A stretch of 37,008 bases of DNA from Acidimicrobiales bacterium (GTDB lineage Bacteria; Actinomycetota; Acidimicrobiia; Acidimicrobiales; SZUA-35): assembly GCA_020630065.1 (NCBI GenBank), contig JAHDCC010000025.1, positions 9,000 through 46,007 of the forward strand, written 5' to 3'. The notes beneath the pieces were generated by a model that worked only from the letters and a program-made list of their open reading frames with translations, did no database searches and was not told the origin of the DNA. Position 1 is the first letter of the stretch, and each line of letters opens with the position of its first letter. This document shows, one piece after another, positions 23,050 through 30,383 of this stretch. The position numbers were made by a program, and so were the translations under genes.

Positions 23050-23915
23050 ACGTACCCCGCAACGGAGCGTTCCACCGCCGACGCGTAACCGCCACCAAAT
23101 TTGATGGCGTGAACCAGCAACGTCGCGAGCTGATGAAACGGGATTCGTTCCCGCCACCCGTCCGCCAGGCGACACTGTTCGTGATAGGCATCAAAGGACC
23201 GTTGAGAAAACCCGCCAAAGAGTTTCATAAGTGCCAAGTCAAACTCTCGGTGACCGCCGAACGCTGCGGGATCAACCATCCAACTTTGACCTTCGGCATC
23301 GACCATTCGATTACCGGCCCAAAGGTCGCCATGAAGACATGACGGCGGCTCAACAGGTCCAACCAGGTCATCGATCTTGCTGACCAGAACATCTAATTTC
23401 GAAGCCGTCGTCGAGTCTATAGCACCAAGGTTGACCGCTTTAGCGGTAAGTGGGACGATTCGCCGTTCGGCATAGAACTCGGCCCAGGTTGCAGTCACCC
23501 GGTTATCCATTGCTTGACTACTGGTTGTTCGTTGATCGGGTCGCCCAAAAACCTCGAACGGAACGCTGTGATGTTGAGCCAAACTTCGACCAAATTCGTC
23601 GTCTGTTCTGTCGTTTGCGGGTCCGGGCTCGATCCATTCCAAAGCCAGAAATGGTGGCGTGTCACTAACCGCAATCACTTCAGGTACGAGGACCGTGCCG
23701 GTTGAGCGCAGCCACCCAAGCCCCGCTGCTTCGGTGGTGAAAAACCCTGGTGGAGGGTTCTGATGGGTTTTAACAAAAATAGTTCGCCCATCGTCGAGCT
23801 GGGCTTTGAACGACGAAGCGAAGTCGCCTCCACCAACCGGGCTAAGACGGACAATCGTGCGCCTCAGTCGGGTCTCAATCTCTTGTTTCCACGGACTGGC
23901 CGGTTCCTGGTTCAT
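23046..23915 (-). CDS. Fructosamine kinase family protein
   Basis: The 289-residue protein has a protein-kinase-like fold: FVKTHQNPP with the ATP-binding Lys, LALEWIEPG hinge, catalytic CLHGDLWAGNRM (Brenner-type HGDxxxxN) and VDPAAFGGHREFDLALMKLFGG with the metal Asp. The family phosphorylates fructosamines or ribulosamines on glycated proteins so that they break down, a repair of sugar damage. That is plausible beside a glucose-storing metabolism, but linkage is not tight. Its start overlaps the stop of the upstream methyltransferase gene by ATGA, so the two are translationally coupled. Confidence 0.88.
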   Translation of the reverse strand: MNQEPASPWKQEIETRLRRTIVRLSPVGGGDFASSFKAQLDDGRTIFVKTHQNPPPGFFTTEAAGLGWLRSTGTVLVPEVIAVSDTPPFLALEWIEPGPANDRTDDEFGRSLAQHHSVPFEVFGRPDQRTTSSQAMDNRVTATWAEFYAERRIVPLTAKAVNLGAIDSTTASKLDVLVSKIDDLVGPVEPPSCLHGDLWAGNRMVDAEGQSWMVDPAAFGGHREFDLALMKLFGGFSQRSFDAYHEQCRLADGWRERIPFHQLATLLVHAIKFGGGYASAVERSVAGYV

Positions 23916-25135
23916 GGTGTTCGAGGTCTTTCCGCTTCTAGCACAACGAACTTTCGGTTGGACGCAGCGACCCCGGTCGACACAAACAGACGTTTAAGGA
24001 TGGGCAGGTAGCGCAGATGCCGGTTAGCTACAACTACGAGACGTCCCGTCTCGGACAGTACTTGAGCAGCTTGGCTAAACATTTTGGTCGCGGTTTCTTC
24101 CCCCATCACAAAGTTGTCGTGAAACGGCGGGTTGCACAGCACAAGATCCGCCGATGCTGACGGAATGACGAGCTGAGAGGGGTCCTCAACCGATGCCAGG
24201 GCGTCACTTATCACAAATCGATGCTGCTCATCATCCGGAAACCATCGTCGAACGTTTCGTTCAGCGGAATCGACCGCCAGGTAGGAGCGGTCGGCAAACA
24301 CACACGTAGCGTCGCTGTTCTGTTTGATAGCTTGTAGCCCCAACAGGCCGTTTCCGCACCCAACGTCGACGATGGTTGTGGCGTCTTTAACCCACGCGTG
24401 AGACTTCATTTGTTCCAACAAAAACCTCGTTCCCTGATCAAGCTTTCGATGCGAGAACACCCCGGCATGCCCTAAAACTAGGTGACCGTCGTAGTCGAAC
24501 GATGTAGGCCACGGACTCGGGAAGGCCGTGTCATTGTCAGGCACACAAAACAGAAGTCGAGCTTTTTGTTTAGCTAGCGAGGTCGAGGTTGTACCCAAAT
24601 ACTTCTCAAAGAGTTTCAGCGTCGATGTGTGCATGTGTTTAGCTTTAGTTGCCCCGATAACAGCTGTTTCGGCGGTCAGCCTTGGGGAAAGTCGGGCCAG
24701 CTGATCTTCGAGAAACGTCAAACTCTTCGGTATCTTCATCACAACCAGCGAAATTGGTTTACCCGTGTTTGGGAGTTCGTCGCTACTTTTGACCGGTGTC
24801 CAAGATTGTGTCAATTGGTTGGCCTCGAAGTTTCGAACTATTGCCGCATGGGCGAGCGCCGAATCGTTCCAAACTAGCGGGCTATAACGGTGTAAGGCGG
24901 TAGCCAGGGCCCCAAATTCGTCGTTACACAGTACAACTTCGCCATCAAACAGTGTCGTCGGTTCGTCGGACAGATAGGTGAGCGCGTACCGATCTGCCGC
25001 CTCCCACGCTTGCAGGTTTGGGTCCGAAGTCCTTGGATAGCGGGCGAGCTGGTAGTCGCCAAATGGTGAAGAAAAGGTAGTCAAGCCTTCAACGTATCCG
25101 GTGTCTGAACGCATGACGTTATGAACCTGACGCAT
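23912..25135 (-). CDS. rlmG: 23S rRNA guanine-N2 methyltransferase, RlmG-like
   Basis: The 407-residue protein has two related methyltransferase-type halves, as RlmG and RsmC do. The N-terminal one is degenerate. The C-terminal one carries SAM motif I VDVGCGNGLLGLQA and the N2-guanine motif LCNPPFHDNF. In E. coli RlmG methylates G1835 of 23S rRNA and RsmC G1207 of 16S rRNA; length and sequence look closer to RlmG, but the target base is not certain. The listed ATG lies inside the start of the divergent permease gene; the in-frame ATG at 25114 would avoid the overlap. It is coupled by ATGA to the fructosamine kinase gene. Confidence 0.82.
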   Translation of the reverse strand: MRQVHNVMRSDTGYVEGLTTFSSPFGDYQLARYPRTSDPNLQAWEAADRYALTYLSDEPTTLFDGEVVLCNDEFGALATALHRYSPLVWNDSALAHAAIVRNFEANQLTQSWTPVKSSDELPNTGKPISLVVMKIPKSLTFLEDQLARLSPRLTAETAVIGATKAKHMHTSTLKLFEKYLGTTSTSLAKQKARLLFCVPDNDTAFPSPWPTSFDYDGHLVLGHAGVFSHRKLDQGTRFLLEQMKSHAWVKDATTIVDVGCGNGLLGLQAIKQNSDATCVFADRSYLAVDSAERNVRRWFPDDEQHRFVISDALASVEDPSQLVIPSASADLVLCNPPFHDNFVMGEETATKMFSQAAQVLSETGRLVVVANRHLRYLPILKRLFVSTGVAASNRKFVVLEAERPRTP

Positions 25136-25960
25136 GCGGATAGCCGAAGTTGCTTCGCTAGCATTGATGTAATCGAAACGTTGCCGGTAGTCCTCGCTTC
25201 ACTCTTGATGACTTCTCTAGCTATGGGCGCGTCGTGGGTACTCGGGCTACGACTCACAAAATCGTTAGTAACCGCAGTTATTCGAGCGACTATTCAGTTA
25301 CTCGTCGTAGGGTTGGCTCTCTCGGCGCTACTCACCCGAGACGGCGTGTTCTGGGCCTGGTTGTGGGTCTTGGGAATGATTGTGATGGCGTCGGTTGTCT
25401 TAGTGCGCCGCTCTCCAAAAGGTTTTGGTTCGGGGCTGTATATTTTTGCTGTCGGCGTCGGCCTTTTTAGCTGCTGCACGGTCATGACTATGGCAGTGTT
25501 TTTTGGTCTCGGAGCGTTCGAATATCAACCAATCACGATGCTGGTACTGGTCGGTTTGACCATCGGGAATGCAATGCCTGGAGCTGTGCTGGCAATAAAA
25601 CAAACCCATGCGATTGCACTTGAGAAGCAGGGCGAACTCGAAGCGATTCTGGCGTTCGGATCGACTCGACGACAAACTATTTCGTTCCTGGCTCAGCAAC
25701 CGGCAAAGTTATCGCTGATACCGCAAATCGAGCGGACAAAGGTAGTCGGATTGATTGCGCTTCCCGGAGCGATGTCGGGGCTTTTGTTGGCAGGCACAGA
25801 CCCTATAGAAGCGGTGGCGACCCAGCTGTTGGTTATGTTCATGGTTTTGGGGTCGGTGGCGTTATCTGTTTTGGTTCTTACCTTGGCGATGAGCCTGCTG
25901 ATCGTGACACCTGATCTTCGGGTTGCCTCTTGGCTTAGCCAGACTCGATCAGAACAATAA
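25121..25960 (+). CDS. fetB: FetB/YbbM-like (UPF0014) ABC permease
   Basis: The 279-residue protein has seven predicted membrane spans. Family signatures are IRATIQLLVVGLALSAL, MVLVGLTIGNAMPGAVLA, the charged cytosolic loop KQGELEAILAFGSTRRQTI and VVGLIALPGAMSGLLLAGTDPIEAVATQLLVMFMVLGSVA. In E. coli FetAB exports iron together with the ATPase FetA. No fetA-like gene is adjacent; the nearest ABC ATPase (26672) has its own permease. The start is uncertain: ATG 25121 overlaps the divergent rlmG start by 15 bp, has no clear ribosome binding site, and later TTG starts exist. Confidence 0.82.
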   Translation: MNLTHADSRSCFASIDVIETLPVVLASLLMTSLAMGASWVLGLRLTKSLVTAVIRATIQLLVVGLALSALLTRDGVFWAWLWVLGMIVMASVVLVRRSPKGFGSGLYIFAVGVGLFSCCTVMTMAVFFGLGAFEYQPITMLVLVGLTIGNAMPGAVLAIKQTHAIALEKQGELEAILAFGSTRRQTISFLAQQPAKLSLIPQIERTKVVGLIALPGAMSGLLLAGTDPIEAVATQLLVMFMVLGSVALSVLVLTLAMSLLIVTPDLRVASWLSQTRSEQ

Positions 25961-26002
25961 GCGGGCGGTACCCCCTGAAACCAAATCTGTCAAGAAGTAA
26001 CA

Positions 26003-26029
26003 TATAATTTGGGTACATTGTCCCCCAAA
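26003..26029 (+). promoter_or_regulatory. Perfect TATAAT with a downstream inverted repeat
   Basis: A consensus TATAAT stands at 26003-26008 without a good -35 box. TTTGGG (26008-26013) and CCCAAA (26024-26029) form an inverted repeat over the expected start of transcription, a typical operator position. It precedes the gene at 26090. Confidence 0.4.
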
Positions 26030-26089
26030 GACATGTGTCTAGGCGTTTTACTTTATATCGTTTCCGCCAGTTAGCCCAAGGCGTACCCA

Positions 26090-26617
26090 ATGTCGATGAT
26101 TCTCAGTACTACATTCCTACATTTGGCAAAAGTTCCTACAACAAACAACCGAGCTGACGCCGACCCCATAGCGCACGTAATGCCTAACTCCGCCCCTACT
26201 TCCAACCATAATCGACCCTATCCATCGTTTGGCGTCCGATCGGTTCACCGCGGCAAATCTTCACTACGAGATATCACTATCGGACTAGTTAAGGCTGCTC
26301 GCCCAGGTTTCAACCGCTCGGGGCGAGGCCGCAGCCACGCCCACACAGTTTGGGTTAGCGGAAACCAACTTTTTGCCATTACCGGTTTTGACACCGAAAC
26401 ATTCGATCTTGATCAGGTTTCAATCGTCGCAAAAGGGACAACCGCCCAGCTCAAGACGCCCGAGGGAAACGCTATTTCGATCAAACCTTCCGGACCGTCG
26501 TGGCGCAAGTTCTTCGACCATCTGAGCGAACGACACCCACAGGTTACGATAGGTCGCCGGGTTTGGGCGCTAACCAACCGGGCCGACAGCGAATACGAAT
26601 ACTTTGAACGCCAGTAA
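26090..26617 (+). CDS. Hypothetical protein
   Basis: The 175-residue product has no signal peptide or membrane helix. The first 45 residues are low in structure (Asn/Pro/Thr/Ala-rich), followed by a basic part (VRSVHRGKSSLRD, RPGFNRSGRGRSHAHTVWV). A beta-rich C-terminal domain follows with FAITGFDTETFDLDQVSIVAKGTTAQLKTP and WRKFFDHLSERHPQVTIGRRVWALTN. AAGG lies 8 nt before the ATG, and a TATAAT-bearing promoter lies upstream. The gene is followed by an ABC exporter after about 55 nt. No family recognised; the gene is supported mainly by its clean open frame, promoter and spacing. Confidence 0.55.
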   Translation: MSMILSTTFLHLAKVPTTNNRADADPIAHVMPNSAPTSNHNRPYPSFGVRSVHRGKSSLRDITIGLVKAARPGFNRSGRGRSHAHTVWVSGNQLFAITGFDTETFDLDQVSIVAKGTTAQLKTPEGNAISIKPSGPSWRKFFDHLSERHPQVTIGRRVWALTNRADSEYEYFERQ

Positions 26618-26671
26618 CCCGACACCGGGCCGCCGCCCCGAACACACAGCGATTTGCTACGCTCAACCAGC

Positions 26672-27457
26672 ATGGAAAGCCCAATAGTTCAGCCCGACCG
26701 TCCGGCGATTCGAATATCTGGACTCACCAAATACTTCGGGCAGAAACTGGCGGTAGCCGGCATCGACTTGCTGGTTCCCCGAGGGTCGTTCTACGGTCTG
26801 CTGGGGCCAAACGGTGCCGGTAAATCGACTACACTCGCGATGGTTACCGGCCTTCTCCGGCCCGACGCCGGCGCTATCGAAGTTGCCGGAATCGATGCTA
26901 TTGCCGACCCACTCACACTGAAACAGCACATCGGCGTGGTACCTGAATCTTTGCTCCTATTCGAGCGTCTCACCGGGGCTGAACTACTCGAATATGTTGG
27001 ACTGATCCGCGGCATCAGTCCAACGGTTACGTCCGAACGAGCCTCCGAACTTCTAACAGTTTTCGACCTTGACGCCGAGCCGGGAAAATTGATCGTTGAC
27101 TACAGCCAGGGCATGAGAAAGAAAATATCGCTAGCGGCCGCCCTTATCCATGCTCCCGAAGTTCTCCTCCTCGACGAACCGTTCGAATCCGTTGACCCTG
27201 TAAGTGTCCGAACCATCAAACAGGTGCTGCAAGAACTAGTCAGTTCGGGAGCGACCGTAATTTTTTCAAGCCACGTGATGGAAACGGTTGAAGATTTATG
27301 CGACCACGTGTCGATCATGAACCACGGCTACGTTATGGCGGCCGGCCCGCTCGCTGAAATCAGTCAAGGACGGCGTCTAGAACAAGTCTTCGCCGAAGTG
27401 GTTGGTGCAACAGCGCCAGAAGCCGGGCAGTTGACGTGGCTTCGAGATAACCAATGA
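26672..27457 (+). CDS. ABC exporter ATPase
   Basis: The 261-residue nucleotide-binding protein has Walker A GPNGAGKST, the Q-loop region IGVVPES, signature YSQGMRKK (a variant of LSGGQ), Walker B VLLLDEPFE and H-loop SSHVME. Sequence type and the C-terminal extension are those of ABC-2 exporters for drugs, peptides or polymers; the substrate is unknown. ATG 26672 is chosen over TTG 26654; TACGCT (26658-26663) lies 9 nt before it without a Shine-Dalgarno, as in leaderless genes. The stop overlaps the ATG of the permease gene (ATGA), so the two subunits are made together. Confidence 0.92.
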   Translation: MESPIVQPDRPAIRISGLTKYFGQKLAVAGIDLLVPRGSFYGLLGPNGAGKSTTLAMVTGLLRPDAGAIEVAGIDAIADPLTLKQHIGVVPESLLLFERLTGAELLEYVGLIRGISPTVTSERASELLTVFDLDAEPGKLIVDYSQGMRKKISLAAALIHAPEVLLLDEPFESVDPVSVRTIKQVLQELVSSGATVIFSSHVMETVEDLCDHVSIMNHGYVMAAGPLAEISQGRRLEQVFAEVVGATAPEAGQLTWLRDNQ

Positions 27458-29103
27458 GTATCTCGATGGCAAAAAGTCCCGCAGTAGGACAACTACCAAA
27501 CCGGGCGTCGCTGGTCCGAACAATTCTGCGGCTGAAACTGAAGTTATATTTCCGTGGACACACAGGCATCAGTCAACTATTTTTCGTTCTCGGCGCCGCC
27601 CTCGTCGCAGCTCTAACTATCGGTTTCGTCGGAGCGATCATCTTTTTCCGGAACCACGACAGCGCGGCTGACGCACTCGCAGTAGGAGGAAGCGTGCTGG
27701 GGCTCGGCTGGATCTTGATGCCGATCCTCGGAGGCGGGGAACGGTTCTTGAACCCCCGACCTTTTAGCCTTCTTCCCATACCGTTAGGAAACCTCCTGGT
27801 CGCATTTCTAGTTGCGTCCACGGTCGGGATTTTCGCCACCGCCAGTGCCGTCATCGTGTTAGCGAGTGTCAGCCAGGCCTCGACAGTTCTCCAATTCATC
27901 CTGATGGTCGCGTCTTCAGCGACTATGTGGATCACTATGGTTCTGTTTGGACGGCTTTCGGTCGCGATTTCTAATACGCTCCAAAGCCGTCGACGAGGGC
28001 GAGACGCGGCGACAGTAATTTCAGCAATCGCTGGCATCAGCTTGGCCGTGTTAAGCCAGTCGTTTGTCGCCGTCGCTGAACTTGTCACGGCTGAACGGCT
28101 GACCGCAGCCCGAGGTGTGACCCGGTGGCTGCCTTGGGGTTGGGCGGCTGAAACGTCGGCGCTGTTGTCCGACGGTCAACTACTACGAGCCCTACTCTGG
28201 TTTGTACCCTCAATCCTGTTACCTGTAGGTTTATTTATTCTCTGGCGTCGGCTCTTCGCGTCGCTACTTTCAGTGAAGGCAGAACAAGTCAAACCGACAG
28301 TCAGTTCTAGCCTTGTTCTGAAACCACTTCGAGGCCTTCAAGACACTACGCTGGCTGCATCGTTTTCTCGTGGTGTACTGCAGTTACGGCGTGACCCGCG
28401 GGAGAAATTACAACTCGCTTCTATGCTCCCACTGTTGTTTGTGGCGGCGTTTCCCGTTCGCGACCTTGTTCAATCCGGAGACGATCGGCTCGTTTTGACC
28501 ACGATTGCTTGGGGTGCCTCAACCGGGTTTATCGCCGCCAACTTATTTGGGGCTGACGGGCCAAATGTCGGAGTGGAGTTGCTCACAACCCGGAACAGTA
28601 AGTCCATTTTGATCGGCAAGGCTCTGGTACGAGTCGCTATCGTTTTTCCGATGGTCGTGGTTTTCTCGATTGGGCTCGCAGTGTTGACCGGCGGGTGGGG
28701 TTATCTCCCTGCGTCCATTTTTATGGCGACCAGCCTTTCGGTTTGTAGCGTCGGTTTCGGAATGAACTTATCTGTCCGTCACCCGTACCCGTTGCCCGAC
28801 AATCTCGGATTCACGTCCAACAATATGTCCAATGGGCTGTTACCTGGACTGCTTCTTTTTGTGGTTATCGGAGCGGCGCTTGTTGTGACCGCCCCCTTTG
28901 TTGTTTCGTCAATCCTGGTGTCGCTGTTTTGGTCGCAGTTAGCGGGGGCTGTCCTGGCCTTCGCCGGTTTGGTTTGGTCCGTCGCAGTGTTTTGTGGTCG
29001 GCGTCGAAAGCGGCGACATGGCTTGACGCTCACCATCCAGAGTTCTTTATTGCGCTTTCTCGCCCTTCAAGTTAAAGGCCGTTTAGTTAACGCAGTTATC
29101 TGA
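27454..29103 (+). CDS. ABC exporter permease
   Basis: The 549-residue protein has about twelve hydrophobic segments arranged in two halves, separated by a cytosolic stretch near residues 275-325 (KAEQVKPTVSSSLVLKPLRG, LRRDPREKLQLAS). That is the double-length form of ABC-2 type permeases, so one copy could serve both halves of the pore. It is coupled to the ATPase gene by a 4-bp ATGA overlap. Its last 21 bp overlap the end of the metallophosphatase gene on the other strand. The substrate is unknown. Confidence 0.85.
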   Translation: MSISMAKSPAVGQLPNRASLVRTILRLKLKLYFRGHTGISQLFFVLGAALVAALTIGFVGAIIFFRNHDSAADALAVGGSVLGLGWILMPILGGGERFLNPRPFSLLPIPLGNLLVAFLVASTVGIFATASAVIVLASVSQASTVLQFILMVASSATMWITMVLFGRLSVAISNTLQSRRRGRDAATVISAIAGISLAVLSQSFVAVAELVTAERLTAARGVTRWLPWGWAAETSALLSDGQLLRALLWFVPSILLPVGLFILWRRLFASLLSVKAEQVKPTVSSSLVLKPLRGLQDTTLAASFSRGVLQLRRDPREKLQLASMLPLLFVAAFPVRDLVQSGDDRLVLTTIAWGASTGFIAANLFGADGPNVGVELLTTRNSKSILIGKALVRVAIVFPMVVVFSIGLAVLTGGWGYLPASIFMATSLSVCSVGFGMNLSVRHPYPLPDNLGFTSNNMSNGLLPGLLLFVVIGAALVVTAPFVVSSILVSLFWSQLAGAVLAFAGLVWSVAVFCGRRRKRRHGLTLTIQSSLLRFLALQVKGRLVNAVI

Positions 29104-30268
29104 ACCGGAGTCGAGAATATTCTTGTCGACGTCAACAAAGCTCCAGGAATACGAATCAGGTCGAAGGTCCAAGGCGAGCACGCCGAATTCGCCGACAATG
29201 ATTTTTTGGGACACGGAGAGAATGTCATCGGGGTGGGGGGTGCGAGGTCCGATGCCTCCGGTTCCGACCGTGAATTGCCGAAAGCCGCTGGTTGTGTTGA
29301 CCTGCTGGTTTGGGTCTACCCGGTCAAGGCGTTCGTAGTGATGGGCATGACCGGTCAAGACAATGTCGGTGCCAGCGTCATAGAACAGCTGTGTCAGATC
29401 TCCTAGGTTGTTTGCGCTGGCGTACGGTCCATACGACGACCATCGTGGATGATGCATCACAACAGCTCGGCAAACGTTCGGCCTGGCTTCTAGCTGTGCT
29501 TGTAGCCATTGGTACTGCTGGCTTCCTTGGTTACAGGCAACCTGGCCGCAGTTGGTATTCAAAAACAGCACCTGCCAGTTCCCGTGGTCCTGACTGTAAT
29601 ACCCTTTTGTTGGGTCACCGGCAAGGGAACCAAAGTAGCCGAAATACCCGGTAGCCCCAGGCGTGTTGTATTCATGGTTGCCTACTACGGGGCTAAACCG
29701 TTGCTTGTGACGGCCTAGTTTCGGATCGAAACAGTTGTTGAACTGTTCTGGCGTTCCGTCTGGGTAGGCATAGTCGCCGAGCCCCCATATCGGTTGGGGA
29801 AGATCGTCGAGTAGGTTCCCTACTTCGGTAGCACCATCAGGGTTACATCGGGCGAAGTCACCGACTGCAAGAAAGTCAGCGTCTGGAACCGGGTTAGTCC
29901 TATCAGCATCATCGTCGGAGGTGCAAGTCACCCGATCAGACCGAACAGCACCAAACTTCGACGCAACCCTTATACACAATCGAACCAGAACGATTCGAAT
30001 CAACAAACCCCAACCCAGAAACCCGACCACGCCAATAATCCGGCGAACCATTCACCGACCGATACACCACATACTCATCAGCCCCAACAACCCCAGGCCA
30101 CGAAACCTCAACCGAACCACCATCAACCGACACCACACACAAAACCGGCGGAACCGGGGCGGCTTCAACGGCTGTGGGCACTGACAGTCCGTAACCGACA
30201 ACGAGTACTACCGCGAGCAGACTATAGATCGCCTTGTGTTTAAACCGATCCGCGCAAAGAAAAACCAT
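29083..30268 (-). pseudogene. Secreted FN3-metallophosphatase gene with a frameshift
   Basis: Two overlapping frames make one gene. From ATG 30268 come a signal peptide (YSLLAVVLVVGYGLSVPTAVEA) and a fibronectin-III-like domain (PPVLCVVSVDGGSVEVSWPG, YVVYRSVNGSP). This frame stops at 29936. The other frame carries VRSDRVTCTSD and then a calcineurin-like phosphoesterase: VGDFARC, GLGDYAYPDG, VVGNHEY, VMHHPRW and GHAHHYERL, all metal-binding motifs. It ends at 29083. Removing one G from the GGG at 29969-29967 would join them as YKVASKFGAVRSDRVTC. The intact form would be an exported purple-acid-phosphatase-like enzyme. The extra base may be a real mutation or a sequence error. Confidence 0.82.
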
Positions 30269-30312
30269 TAAAGAACCGTCGCCTTGGTAGCTGGAATCAA
30301 CCCGAGAATACT

Positions 30313-30327
30313 GGGCAAAAGCTGCCC
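30313..30327 (-). terminator. Small hairpin between the oxidoreductase and phosphatase genes
   Basis: GGGCA/TGCCC with a 5-nt loop lies 57 nt beyond the stop of the oxidoreductase gene on its strand. There is no T run; it is a weak terminator candidate. Confidence 0.25.
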
Positions 30328-30383
30328 GAAAGTTAACGGTACTAAACCCGCACCTTAACTATGCAAGAAATGATTCGGATGAA

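Noticed and set aside
22839-23342. Plus-strand open frame of 167 codons across the DUF1353/fructosamine kinase junction
   Set aside because: It overlaps the ends of two well-supported genes and has no recognisable domain; its translation looks like shifted codons.
27573-28088. Minus-strand open frame of 171 codons inside the ABC permease
   Set aside because: The permease frame shows regular membrane helices and is coupled to the ATPase gene. The reverse frame is Ala/Thr/Arg-rich without features.
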